Shown: positions 37,385 to 49,874, counted from the stretch's first letter. The stretch is DNA of 64,000 nt from Gonatopus flavifemur (GCA_018340375.1 JAFFJZ010000010.1:7006001-7070000), one strand, 5' to 3'. Program-made: numbers and translations. The notes: a model not told the origin generated them from the sequence alone.

Positions 37385-38027
37385 TTAAATTTTCGATGGT
37401 GAATTTGTATTGTAGCAAAATTTTCAAAATCGAACATAAGTTGTTTAAGATTCAATAACAGTCCATTCAAAAAGTTAGTAGGATGACACATAGATGGCGT
37501 TACTAGAATTTTTTCCATATGATTTTTATTCAGTACTAACCTTCAAACGATACGTGTGCAATTTAAATAGCAATCTGGCTATTGATTCGTAAGGTATAGC
37601 ATTTTGTGTGAAGCAACTTTTGTTATTGAGAAAAAAATGAATTTCGAGTCTTGATAAAGCATTGCTTTTTGATGGGAAAAGATACAGTGGAAACCTAACA
37701 ATGGCTTGATAAACATTATCCGGACACTGCTCTATCGAGACAAATGGTGAAGAAGTGGATTGCTGAATTTGAACGTGGTCGTCCCAGCACAAATGACGCA
37801 GAGCGCAGTGGACCCCCGAATGAGGCGGTTATTCCAGAAACAATTTTTAAAATCCACAAATTGATCATTTTACACGAACATTTGGGTACACGAAAGCTCT
37901 GTGCGAAGTGGGTGCCGCGTGAGCTCCCTGTCGACCAAAAACAACGACGAATTGATACTTCAGAGGAGTGTTTGGTGGTGTTAAAACGCAATAAAATTGG
38001 ATTCTATCGTCAATATGTGACAATGGA

Positions 38028-38673
38028 CCCTGTTGAAAAAACCCAGCTGGGTTCGACCATGCTGGGTAGGACCAGTAGGAATTTGGTTACATGGTTAAAC
38101 CATAGAAGGTAAGGTCCTACCCATGTGGGACCAACATAGTAGATCCTACTCGGCATGGTTTTACGTAGGTTAGTATTACCCAGTATGGTTCCACCTAGGT
38201 CGGCACTATCCTGCGACCTGCATGGTTATACCTAACTTCACTGACCCAACACCTACATAAGTCAGACCGTGTTCGATATAAACTCTGATAACAATGAATG
38301 AATCCTCAAAATTCCAGTAGTATGAAGCCGAATTACCCGAGGGTTTTAATTTTGGTTATATTTTACTACAGCTTAATCTCACTGGCATTTCGAGATTTCT
38401 TTTTCATTTGGTTATGATAGTGATTTTCGGGTGTAGTTGGATCCAGTAGAAGCAAAAGTAGTTGGTGGTCTCTTATTGGTTGTTGGGCCATCCATCATGG
38501 TCTGTATGATGCAACCAACTTGGTTCAGCTAGGACCAAGTTGGCCCAATCAAACCAAGTTGGTCCCACGTTGGTTATTGGGCCACTCATCATGGTCAGTA
38601 TAGTGGAACCAAGTTGGTACAGCTGGGACCAGGTTCGTTCCGTATTGGACCATGCTGGGTTTTTCCAACAGGG
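38028..38673. mobile_element. CCCTG...CAGGG guest element in mariner
   Basis: 646 bp; inverted ends CCCTGTTG(A/G)AAAAACCCAGC; flanked by GA at 38026-38027 and 38674-38675. Interior made of repeated TGGGACCA/TGGTCCCA-like words. Related interior sequence recurs at 63100-63300. Confidence 0.8.
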
Positions 38674-39019
38674 GATGAAACATGGCTTCAACATTACACC
38701 CCAAAATCCAAAAGACAGTCAGCTGAGTGGACAGCAGTCGACGAATCGAATCCAAAGCGAGCAAAGACGAAACAGTCGGCCGGTAAGGTGATGGAGTCTG
38801 TATTTTGGGATGCGAAGGGAATAATATTCATCGATTATCTCCAAAAAGGAACCACCATCAACAGCGACTATTACTGTGCACTTTTGGATCGGTTGAAGGC
38901 AGAAATCGCAAAGAAACGACCACATTTGCGGAAGAAAAAAGTGTTGTTTCACCAAGACAATGCAACGTGTCAAAAATCAATGAAAACGATGGCGAAATTG
39001 AATGAATTGGGCTTCGAAT

Positions 39020-39234
39020 CAGTGATGCCAGATTCGAGACCGAGACCGCTTTTACCCTCTCCATCGACCGCTTCGATCCCCTTTCTCCCACCATGCGGAA
39101 TAAGTCGGGCGAGCGACAGAGTGATAGTCACTATTTCTCTGTTGCTCGCGCGACTTATTCCGCATGGTGGGAGAAAGGGGAAGCGGTCAATGGGGTGAGT
39201 ACAAACGGTCCCGGTCTCGAATCTGGCATCACTG
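39020..39234. mobile_element. hAT-type MITE with exact 8-bp target duplication
   Basis: 215-bp palindromic element; ends CAGTGATGCCAGATTCGAGA inverted. Direct repeat CTTCGAAT at 39012-39019 and 39235-39242. CAG termini plus 8-bp duplication is the hAT signature. Interrupts the mariner transposase frame. Confidence 0.92.
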
Positions 39235-40395
39235 CTTCGAATTGCTGATCTACCCACCGGATTCTCCAGATTTAGCCCCCAGCGACTTTTTCCTGTCTTC
39301 AAATCTCAAGAGAATACCTGCTGGAAAGAAATTTGAGTCCAATGATGAAATAAATGCTGAAACTGAGGCCTATTTGGAAGAGAAAGAGAAATCGTGCCAT
39401 AAAAATGGTATCAAAAAGTTGAAAAATTGCTATACTCGTTGCATCGCCTTCGAAGGCAACTATGTTAAATAATAAGATCAAGTTTTGTCAAACCTCTGTT
39501 TTTTTCTTACTCATCCTACGGACATTTTGAATGACCTGGTATAGTTTATATAGAATTCTAAAAATTTCCCCAAGTTGGGTTTCAGTAACAGCCTTTATAA
39601 CTGTAACGGATGTAAAAGAAAAATAATGAATTATAAAACACTTTTTAAATGATAAAATGATATAAAAAAATGATCTCCCGAAAATGTACTCAATGTTACC
39701 AGCATTCGCAATCGAAATTTCATATCCTCCAGCACTGACAGCGACGCATCGATTCGTCAGCTAATGAGGAGTGAATATAGCGCAATAGTCTATCGTAAAC
39801 AAGGGAAAGTACTACCACTCACGAACGACTCGTGACGAGCCATGAGTTGTCAGCAAGATCATAGCAATTATCGTAAAACACTCTCCTGATCGTTCGACGT
39901 GATTATTGATTGTCCTTAAAATGTTTCTTCCACCACATATGAGAGGAAAACGTCATGTTTTTTTCTTTTCTCAAATCAAACCTGAATTCCAAGATCATCT
40001 CCTTGAAAATTAAAAAAATTTCTACACTATTGGTTTTAGGATTCTGACCTCAACTATCAGAAAAATTTCTTCTTATTTGACCATGAATTTTCAATTTTAC
40101 AACTGAGAGCGAAACTTCGTAAATCGGCTGCCTGCCGTGCAAGGCAAAAAATTGAGTCAACCACCTTTTTGCGTCGCACGACAGAGCTCTAAAATGTTAA
40201 AAATGTCCTGTTGTAAATGCCAGATAGAAACAAATTGCATATGGAAATAAATGGAAAAAGTTTAACTCGGAATCTAGTTTTTGTGCATTTTAATCAGATT
40301 TTATTTAGTATTTTTCTACATGAAGCACAGAAATGAATTTATGAACAAAACTGCAATTTTGTTCATTTCAATTGATGATGAATTATTAATATTAT

Positions 40396-41020
40396 CCCGT
40401 ATGGAAATATTTCGCTGAAAAAGGTCTGCAAAACTATGAACAATCTCTGAAAAAAAATTTAAAAACTCTGAGAATCTCTGAAATTTTGATGAGAAATCTA
40501 ATATTTTTGGGACATTCTTTACAGACTGTTTTCAGACTTTTTTCAGAGTTTCTCAGAGTTTTTCCATACTTTTTCAGAGAAATAGTAACGAAATTGCACT
40601 CTGAAAAAACTCTGACAAAACTCTAATAAATTGTTGACATTTTTCTGATTATTGAAAACTCCTGAAATTCAATAAATACATTCATATGCCGTATTCAAAT
40701 ATCATGTGTGAAAAAGTGTTTGAAAATTTTTCAATTTTTTTCTAAAAGTCAGAAAAATGTTAGCAATTCATCAGAGTTTTGTCAGAGTTTTTTTCAGAGT
40801 GCAATTTCGTTACTATTTCTCTGAAAAAGAATGAAAAAACTCTGAGAAACTCTGAAAAAAGTCTGAAAAAAGTCTAAAGAATGTCCCAAAAATATTAGAT
40901 TTCTCATCAAAATTTCAGAGATTCTCAGAGTTTATCAGAGTTTCTCAGAGTTTTTTCATTTTTTTTCAGAGATTTTTCATAGTTTTACAGACATTTTTCA
41001 GCGAAATATTTCCATACGGG
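40396..41020. mobile_element. CCCGTATGGAAATATTTC fold-back element
   Basis: 625 bp; long arms; AT at 40394-40395 and 41021-41022. Arms dense in CTCTGAGA/TCTCAGAG words. Confidence 0.87.
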
Positions 41021-41395
41021 ATGTTATCTGTATCTGAATCAACTGAGCCAACGAGTGGAAAACTTAGCACCGATTTCTAGTTGAATTCTACTGATTCTCA
41101 GTAATTTTGATCGATTCAGATTTACAGAGTGAAGAAAAATGTTGTCGTTCTCGGTACTTGATTTCCCAGAAGATAAACACCCTGAGCTGGAGTAGCTGCT
41201 AACCTTCTTTCCGTAATTACTGAACTTCAGCTACAATAATTACAAAAATATGTGTTTCGATTAGGGACAAATTTGTAGTCATTCGTAAGATGTTCCAAAA
41301 CATCTTCTCAGTGAACACTTATGAGAGGAAGAGCTCTTTAAGAGGTCTTTCGAAAGAGCTCTGTCAATGGTATCATATTGATATCTGAATGGTAT

Positions 41396-41663
41396 CCCGG
41401 GTCGAAAATTTTGAACGGTTTTTGTCCTCATATTTCGTTTTTAGACTGATTTTGTCCTGATTGTTGAATAATGCGGATAAAAACAGTACTTTTCTATGAT
41501 TTTAGTCTGAATTTCTCCTCCAACGAATGAAAGTGATTGAGGAGAAATTCAGACTAAAATCATGAAAGAGTACTGTTTTTATCCGCATTATTCAACAATC
41601 AGGACAAAATCAGTCTAAAAACGGAATATGAGGCCAAAAACCGTCCAAATTTTTCGACTCGGG
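41396..41663. mobile_element. CCCGRGTCGAAAA palindromic element
   Basis: 268 bp with arms of about 125 bases; AT at 41394-41395 and 41664-41665. Confidence 0.88.
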
Positions 41664-41814
41664 ATCATTTTTCTGAGATCTCAGAAAACAATCTTCTTAA
41701 AGAGTTCGTTTGGATAACATTCTGGCAATCTCTTATTTTCCTCAGAAATCGACGCATCTGATAACATTCTGATATCTTTATGTTAACCTTCTGAAAGGTC
41801 TATCTGACCTCTTC

Positions 41815-42713
41815 TGAAGAAACCCCTCGTATTCGTGGATTCACTCATTCGCGGTTAGGGAATTGACACCCTGTTTTGATATTCGCGGATGTTTGCTTCA
41901 CGTATTCGCGATTTTGTTTAATTTGTTGTGAAAGTTGTGAAATTAAAAAATAATTTAACTAAATTGTGGCTCCAACTACAAAAGCTCCGATCAAAAAACG
42001 CGACAAGAGTGTTCTGGATTTATCCCAAAAAATAAAAATTTTGGATTTATTGGCGGAAGGAGAAAAAATTGCTGCTGTTGCTCGAAAATTCAAGGTTAAC
42101 GAGTCGACAATTAGATCTATCAGAGACAATTCAACGAAAATTCGCGAAAGTGTAAGAATTCTTGGGGCTCATCCCAGAGTATGCAAAATTAGCAATTAGG
42201 ATAGCCAAGGATTGTCGATCGAAGAAATTGAAGAAATGTTGGAGCCTTCTGAGGAAGATAAAATGGCTGAAAGTGATTCTGAAACGCAAGAAACAACTTT
42301 CCCTAAAAAATCACTTGTCAAAATCATTAGAGCAGTTCAAGAAGGAGTCGATGAGGCTATTGAAAATGATCCTATATTATGGCACGAAGTTCAAAATTCA
42401 AACAAGAAATTACCGCAGCCTTAAATTATTATCAAGAATTGTACAAAGATGTTCTTCGTCGTGCGAAACAAACAACAGTTACTGAATTTTTTAAATGAAC
42501 CAATAAATGATATTTAATAGTGAATAATGCATGTGTTATGATTTACAATAGTGTCATTCACAGAATATTGTTATTTTACAGCAGAAAATGGTGATATTTA
42601 GTGCTATAAGGACAATATTTACTGCTGTTCTCGTCGTTGCGGAACGTAACCCCCCTTCCGTATCCGCGGTACCCTCGTGGAACGCAACCCCCGCGAATAC
42701 GAGGGTTTTCCTG
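41815..42713 (+). mobile_element. pogo/Tigger-type derivative without DDE domain
   Basis: Inverted ends around AACCCTCGTATTCGCGG (right, complement) and AACCCCTCGTATTCGTGG (left); TA follows the right end. Right boundary firm; left boundary approximate (within a few bases). Confidence 0.75.
41966..42424 (+). pseudogene. CENP-B-type HTH transposase remnant
   Basis: 41966-42199 codes KKRDKSVLDLSQKIKILDLL...KIAAVARKFKVNESTIRSI, the N-terminal HTH of pogo/Tigger transposases; 42212-42424 codes an acidic C-terminal-like segment (SIEEIEEMLEPSEEDKM). The DDE catalytic core that should lie between is missing, so this is an internally deleted copy. The initiation codon is not ATG. Confidence 0.75.
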
Positions 42714-42715
42714 TA

Positions 42716-45700
42716 TTTAGGGGATCTTTGAGAGCTCCGGATGATAACATATTGTTCACTGGGTTTACATCCACGATACAAACCTCGTATGATTGATTTG
42801 CTGTTGTTCGAAGATGAAATGTTTCATGTATCTCATTATTTTTATAAATTGAATTATACAGTATTTTCATTCATCTAGAATATTTCTTACAACGCGTTTT
42901 GGTTGTTCCGAGCATCATCTCCACAAGCTCTGAATACATACGAATCGTGTCAACGCTTTTTTTTCCCGCCACAGGAGTTGAACCGAAGAAAGTGTGGGAG
43001 TTCCTTTGCCTGGCATCGCGGCCACGATTGTATTTATTTACTGTTACCCATGTGATGTAAACGCTACCACGTGTACTAGTCCGTGTTACGTGCATGGTAC
43101 ACGCAATCTCATATACACAACACATTACTCGCCTCATTTCTTCGTCACGAAGTATAAAGTTCTCGAGGAAATTGAGGAAACCTCAATTTCGACTTCATTT
43201 CTTGATTTCCTCAACGTTTATTGTATGGAAGCAATAATTATTCGATCATTATAGAGAAAGATAATATTGGTAACGTTTATCATTCATGTTTTTGTATATT
43301 TTATGTTTCCTGCGGTAGTACAATACTCGATGGAAGGATGGGAGGAAGGCATGATTTTTCTTCAGGAAAATATTCCTTACTTTGCTCTCAATGATCCAAC
43401 AATCCTGCATTTTCAATCACAAATAAATACGATCGGAATATCTGTATCGTGAGAGAGATAATCTGAGAAGTTGATCGAAACCGTTTCTCATGTGACAAAG
43501 GTCAATTTCACGTTCGATTGAAGCTCTGACTGAGGTAAAAGTGATTTACTTTATGCTCACAACTCTCTTTGTTGGAGAATGCTCATACTGACTTGATTAC
43601 TGTCTGAGATAGAACGCTACCTCTTTATGTATACTAAGCCACTGCGCAATTCTGACATGATGTAGTGATTACGAATTAAAATGTAGAGAACCATCTTTAT
43701 TTATCATAAACTGTGCTTTTGGTTTCTTTTTTATGCAACTCTGTACACATTATTATTTCCGATCAACTCAAATCTACTTCGATCTCAATTGTAACTCCCT
43801 GGATGCTGAAATCATTTTTTGTTTCACTTTAACGAATGTCTAAAATTGTACAATCTCAGGAAATCAATGTGGATAGAATATTGTGGACTGATTTACCATT
43901 TTTCCATACTTCAACGTGGTTCCTAAATCGTCATGATGATTTATTTTTGTATAAAAAATATTGATAAAAATTTTATATAATTTCTATAAAACATAATCCA
44001 TTCTTTCAACAAACTCTGAAGCCTGAATATTTGATGGATAAAAATTCTATAGGAACTTGATACTGATTGTTGAAGATAGAATTTTTAAAACTAGATGTCC
44101 AGATGTATCGATACCTACACATTCTATGAACTTTACATCACAACATATATCGATCACAAATGCAAATCGACAGAGGAGTGTTTAATTAGATATTCCTGAA
44201 TATATAAAAGCCGTAATGAATTAAAGTGAAAGTTGATTCCAATTAATCGACGTTAAAATATGACTGTAGCAATTAATTGTCAAAGATCATGGTCTAAACC
44301 CAAAGAGCACGAGTATATTCTGAGCTCATCCATGAAACATTCTATTTTATGTTCTTTGAACATCGTTTTCTCAGTCCTTTATTCTGTCAACGAGGACATT
44401 GGGGAGCCTCCAAATTCTAGAATCTAGAATCTTCCAGTTCTCCTCTAATAAAAAATCTCTAAGATTTATGAATAACAAGCATTTGAGAATAATCAAATGA
44501 ATTGGAAATGTGAAATTCAAAAAACAATCACGTAAGATTGATCCGGAATTCAAGAATGAGTAGAACAATGGATCATAAACTATACGAATGAGATTCCACA
44601 AATGTGAAATGTAACAATCGAATCTTTGAACTCGGCAGAGTCTAAGTCAAGAGTATGGAATTGGCCGTAATAATGGCTCATACCCTGAAGGCTCTGCTAC
44701 GTTTTATGACCGAGTGTACGTACGTATACACCTTTATGACACACCGTTACGTTCACTGACCGAGAACTGTTTGAACGCGTGTTCTCCAAGAGTCGTTCTC
44801 CGGACGACGAGATATTACGAAATAGACGCGCTACTAAATGGTATACAGCTTCCTTTTTATTCTTTCCGCTCTTCTCTCGTTGTTTTCCCCTCTCTCTATG
44901 ATTTCAAAAAACAAAAGAGGTAAGATTGATCTGGTACAGCCTTGCAACGCAATTTCTCCAAAACAGAAGGGAACGCGTAGGAGAGAAATTGCAGAGGTTT
45001 GCGTCTCAATCTTTGAAAACTTTGGTTGTTCAGAGAGGATTTATTGAAATATCCAACCGAATGGATGTTATACAAAATTAATATAAGAATTATTAAAAGA
45101 TACATTTTTGATATGAAGCCATTTCCTCTATACCCTGCTGCCCGAAATGTTCCTGAAACATCCCAAAGGCCGCGATCATCTTTGCAATATTTTCTCTAAT
45201 AAGTAGAGTTTTTATGCTTCAACGGTCATTTACCAAGGCTCGAGTGAATTCAATCTGAACATCTTGAATTTGAAATTAAAATATTCTTACCCTTCACTCT
45301 GGCTCTTTCACACATTCCATCCATATTCTAGTAAAGAGATTTTCTCAAATAAAAGCGCGTAGAACGTTTTTGTAAGAGAAACATTGATCTAAATAATGTT
45401 TACTCAGAACAATCACAGGTAGGCTCGCAAGATTCAATCAAAATATTAGTACAATTTAAAGATTGTAAAAAAATATGTCAAAAGAGCAAGGTCAGCATGA
45501 AATGAATCCACTCAAAATCCACCAACCTCGCCTTCATTTGAAAATAAATCTTAATTGTATCGCAATGACTTGCCGAAACCAATCAAGGATCTTTCAAACT
45601 TTTCAAGACTGTTTTCATTTCCAGGCAATGAACTATTGGATTCAACAATACTCAAAGTTAGTTAGTTTGAAAACATGATGATGAACACTCCATAGAACTT

Positions 45701-45810
45701 CAATAGCATATTTTGATGTGAAAATCCATCTTCTGAACATGATCGTTTCTGGTTTATTAAAATACTAAGAGAAGGTCTCAGTTTTAAAGGAATTATTATA
45801 TCTCCGAATT
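42716..45810. other. Intergenic, no supported gene
   Basis: Locally higher GC near 42890-43110 and 44630-44830 could mark a promoter or exon, but no frame carries a recognisable motif. Confidence 0.45.
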
Positions 45811-45899
45811 TATCAGGTATACAACTTTGCTTCCACCTGTTGTTCCCAAAATTTGAAGCTTTATTCTCAAAAAGTGGATACATACTATTGATTCAAACT

Positions 45900-46812
45900 A
45901 CTGGCCGTCGCTAGTCACTACTTTTTCTCATCTTTTTGGCAATTGTCGGATCCCATCTCGGAAAAACGATGCATCTCTTGAGGCGGTCCACGAATCGATC
46001 CATTCTTCAACTTTTTCATAAGAATGAAAACGCTGATCACTCAGGCTGAGTGCCATCGATCGAAATGAAGAGTAGTCGGAAGGAGCAATGTCAGGAGATT
46101 ACGGCGGATGGGGTAAGACTTCCCATTTTAGTGTTACTTTATCGTATCTTTCTTGGTACTGTGGCCGTTTCTCGTTCGATGCTCGGCTCAAACGCATCAA
46201 CTGAGTTTGATATCGATCCCCTGTAATGGTTTCACTCGGTTTCAATAGCTCATAATACACGACACCGAGCTGATCCCACCAAATGCAGAGCATAACCTTG
46301 GCACTATGAATATTTGGTTTAGCCGTCGTCGTGGGGACATGTCCGGGCATTCCCCAAGATTTCCTGCGCTTGGGCTAATCGTAGTGGACCCATTTTTCGT
46401 CGCCGGTCACAATGCGGTGTAAAAACCTCTTTCGATTCTGTCTTTGAAGCAGCTGTTCGCAAGTAAAGAAACGTCGTTCAACATCTCTTGGCTTTAATTC
46501 GTACGGAACCCTGAGGCGTTTCGAAATGGTTTGTTGAGTTACTCCCAATGATCCTGCCAATTCTTCTTGCGTTTGGCACGAGTCTTCAACAAGTAATGTC
46601 TCCAATTCTGAATCTTCAAGAATTTTCTCTCTTCCACCGCCATGTCGGTCCTCGACATTAAAATCACCCTTCTTGAAACGTTGAAACCATTCAGGACACG
46701 TTCTTTTACTCAAAACAGCCTCACCGTGAGTTCTTGAGAGGATTCGATGAGCCTCAGCTGCAGTTTTCAGAACTTCCTGCAAATGACGAGAATTCGGCTC
46801 AAAAACTGACAT
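45900..46812 (-). pseudogene. Mariner transposase, minus strand, decayed
   Basis: Reads from ATG at 46812: MSVFEPNSRHLQEVLKTAAE, the HTH region SLGVTQQTISKRL, then VPYELKPRDVERRFFTC and TGDEKWVHYD before a stop near 46375; a second frame continues with KVMLCIWWDQLGVVYYELL. A stretch is missing after FDLK and another between ISKRLR and VPYEL compared with the 9348 copy, and the region of the second Asp (HDNA) is deleted. Confidence 0.88.
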
Positions 46813-46895
46813 CTTCGAGCGAGTGAAAATTTATGATGGAATAAAAAATTCACTAATATGACGATGTTATGTTGACACGTGTCCAACCTTACTGT

Positions 46896-48106
46896 CCCTG
46901 GTAAAAAAAATTTCCCTGAATCTCTCTGAAATCTCTCTGGATTTCTCTGAATCTCTCTATACTTGGGGACAAATTTCAAAAAGATTCAGAGTAATTTCAG
47001 AGTAATTCAGAGGAAGTGAGAGACTTTTCCGATGGTGATACGTTCTGAATTCTTCAACTTTCTCTGAATCTCTCCGCATATCACTGAATCCCTCAGAATT
47101 TTATATATTTAAATTTCAAAGCTCCCTCTGAATTTACCTGGATATCTCTAAATTTCTCTAAATCTCCCGGAATCTAATGTATTTAGATTTCAAAGCTTCC
47201 TCTGAATCCCTCTGGATTTCTCTGAATTTCTCTGAATCTCTCTGAATTCCTCTAAACCTCCGGGAATTTAATGTATTCAGATTTCAAAGCTTCCTCTGAA
47301 TTCCTCTGAAGCTCTCTGATTTTCTTTGAATCTCTCTGAATTTCTCTAAATATCCCGGGATTCAATGTATTCAGATTTCAAAGCTTCCTCTGAATTCTTC
47401 TGAATTTCTCTGGATTTCTCTGAATCTCTCTGGATCACTCTGAATCTTTCTGAATTCCTCTGAATATTTCTAAAAAATTCCACGCACAATTTTTCTCAAT
47501 GTATCTTCCTCTAGAAGTCTCTAAAACTTCCAGAAAGCCTCTGAAATGCAGGACCAAGATTTTACTGATTTTATTCCTCTCTGGATTTCCCAGACTCCGG
47601 CCGCATCTCTCTGAATTCCACTGAATCTCTCTGAATCTTTCTGAAAAATCCCACGCACAATTTTTCCTGATTCACCTGTCTCTGTGAGTCTCTGACCCTC
47701 CCTGAATACCTCTGGAATCCTGAACCAAAAATTTAGCTGAATTAATGTCTCTCTGAATTTCTCTGAATTACTCTGAACCTTTCTAAATTCCTCTGAATAT
47801 TTCTGAAAAGTTCTACGCACAATCTTTCTGAATTCTCCCATCTTTGAAAGCGTCTGAATCTCCTTGAACGCCTCTGAAATGCAGGACCAAGAATTTTACT
47901 GAATTTGTTCCTTTCTGAATTTCCCAGAATTTCCCTGCATCTTTCCGAGTTACTCTGAATTTTTCTGAATCCTTCTGAAAAATTCAAAGCACAAGTTCTC
48001 TCAATCCACTAGTCTCTTAAATCCTCTGAACCACGCTGAATTTCTTTGAATTTTTCTGATTCTTTCTGAATCTGAAGAGAGATTCAGAGAGATTTTTTTA
48101 CCAGGG
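46896..48106. mobile_element. Minisatellite-filled TIR element inserted in mariner
   Basis: Ends CCCTGGTAAAAAAA... and ...TTTTTTTACCAGGG are inverted. Interior is a degenerate array of CTGAATCTCTCTGAATTCCT-type units. GT flanks both sides (46894-46895, 48107-48108). Second copy in opposite sense at 26324-27739. Confidence 0.85.
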
Positions 48107-48699
48107 GTATGACATTCATTACCTAACTTATTTCGACCGCCACCTACCGACGCAACCATGTATTGTAAACGGTGCAAGGAAAGTTGTACCCCTAATAGTA
48201 GGTTCATTGCAGCAACGCAATGAATTTAAACAGTTAAAATACAGTTCTTTATATGTGTAATACCGTATATTTCAACCCCATTATTGAAATTTGTATAATG
48301 GAATCGATTGTCGTAACTATGTGTTTACCTCAATATAAAAAAATGTAAACATCACTTTGCCGGTTTAGTTAAGTTTGAACTGGTTACCATGATCAAACCC
48401 TCATAAAAGTACAATGCATGAAAAGTAATAGGGTATAATTTTCATGACGAAACGAAAGACACAAGTGGTGTGGTGGGACCCTCAAGCGATACTTAGAATA
48501 AACCTGATACAGTTTCTTAACATAAAAGAGAATGTGTATGCATTTACTTGATAACAATTTATATAGGTATAGCACAAATCGTCGGTCAAATGATAAAATT
48601 TGAAATGTCACTTTCTTGAATAATTGTTATTTTCATGATAACAACTGTTTCTGAACCTCTCACAAATCTGGTATTAAATTGTTCATCTGAACCATACCC

Positions 48700-49340
48700 A
48701 AACGTGTATTGCTTATAATGACAATGGGCCCCAGGCTGGGTCCCATCCTCTTTAACCCAGTATTGGGGAATGACGATGGGGCCCATGTTGGCTCAATCTT
48801 GGCCCTGTTGTGCTTTCCCATACAATTATGGTGGGTAGAAAATGGGAAGAATGAATCTTAGTGCGGGCACATTTGAACTTTGGCCAACATTGGAGTGAAT
48901 TTATATCGTCCAATCATGTTTGTACCATGGGAACCACACACCGGCCCAGCATGGGTCTCATTCTGCCAATATGGACCTAAGAATAGGCCACAGTTCATAC
49001 ACGTTTGGGCCCGAACATGTGTTTATAATCCTCAGCGTGTATGAATGTTGGTCCAGTCTTGGGCTCATATAGACACGATGGGGCTCAACACTAGGCCCAA
49101 GACTGGGCTTTTCCAATTTCAAAAAAAAAGAAAAAGGCAGTATTGATTGCTTAGTCTGGGTCCATGCTGGGCCCATGGTGTTACCAATCCTCGGACAAAG
49201 CAATACAGCCAAACTGGGAACGATGTTATCATCTCAGGGTTAGCCACATTTTTCTGCCCAGCTTGGCCCCACGTTAGGCAGCATGGGCACCCACTCTGAG
49301 TTCAGATTGGGCCCGCCATTGATACACACTTGGGTTGCTA
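48700..49340. repeat. GGGCCCA-type word repeat
   Basis: Degenerate TGGGCCCA/TGGGTCCC words every 20-40 bases, like the interior of the 38028 element. Ends not defined. Confidence 0.5.
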
Positions 49341-49704
49341 CACAGATGAATTCATTTCAACCGATTATTCCACTTCCAAAATAATGAAAATCCAGAAAAA
49401 AATGGAGAAAATATCGAGTAACTTGTTACCTTTTGTCATGCCGACTTCTGGCCAGTTTTGGTAGCTTTGCATTCGCCAGTACTGAGCCAATAACGGCCTA
49501 TATTTCCTTCCCCCGATGGGAGATTTTTTATATCATTCGAGTCTTTTACAAATGTGTTGCAAAATTCTTGCGAGATTTTCCTGCTGTTCATACCAGTTCA
49601 TCTCATCGTTTCAAAATGCACTGATCATTCATGAGAGTTCATGCATTCTAGAGCGTGTTAAAATTATCCAAAAAATTATTCATCACCTAAAACTAAAATT
49701 TTAG

Positions 49705-49874
49705 ATGAGCTGTAATTGTCCGCTGACCTCGACGACGGGGCCGACCCTCGCTTCGACATGCGGAGGATCATCCTTTATGCTTTTTATGGGTCTTCTCGAA
49801 GTTTTCCTGCGTAGTCAATGTGACCTTGAAGATCCGTGCAATCGACCTATACCAACCAATCGCGTTGAACCGAG
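49705..49874 (+). CDS. GMC oxidoreductase exon 1 (N-terminus)
   Basis: Begins [10 protein letters not shown], includes [17 protein letters not shown] and [10 protein letters not shown], and ends ...RVEP plus AG, donor GTGAGT at 49875. Phase 2 joins exon 2 to give [12 protein letters not shown]. Too short for the family's full signal region if translation starts further upstream. Confidence 0.85.

Larger units (their letters stand above)
37620..39471 (+). pseudogene. Mariner transposase interrupted by two insertions
   Basis: Fragments include VKKWIAEFERGRPS, GDETW at the first catalytic Asp (split by the 38028 guest), FHQDNA at the second, and SPDLAPSDFFL at the third, ending GNYVK with TAA at 39470-39472. 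Across both guests the flanking frame reads on without a shift when each guest and one duplicated target copy are removed, so the insertions, not point decay, mainly broke this part. The N-terminal half has further decay. Confidence 0.88.
37458..39539 (+). mobile_element. Mariner element carrying two guest elements
   Basis: Imperfect terminal repeats (ACAGTCCATTCAAAAAG left; CCAGGTCATTCAAAATG on the complement of the right end), TA duplications at 37456-37457 and 39540-39541. Host DNA is about 1.2 kb once the guests at 38028-38673 and 39020-39234 are removed. A different mariner lineage from the other two copies. Confidence 0.9.
45813..48196 (-). mobile_element. Mariner element (minus strand) split by a minisatellite element
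   Basis: Right end 48196 is the transposon's 5' end (complement starts TTAGGGGTACAAC), left end TCAGGTATACAAC at 45813; TA at 45811-45812 and 48197-48198. Same lineage as the 9348 copy. The 5' untranslated part is split by the element at 46896-48106. Confidence 0.88.

Noticed and set aside
38473..39302. Several overlapping frames of 60-190 codons
   Set aside because: They run across the mariner/guest junctions at 38673, 39020 and 39234 and mix transposase with MITE sequence.
44644..44840. Higher-GC patch with short frames
   Set aside because: No recognisable protein; could be a promoter but no core motifs are clear.
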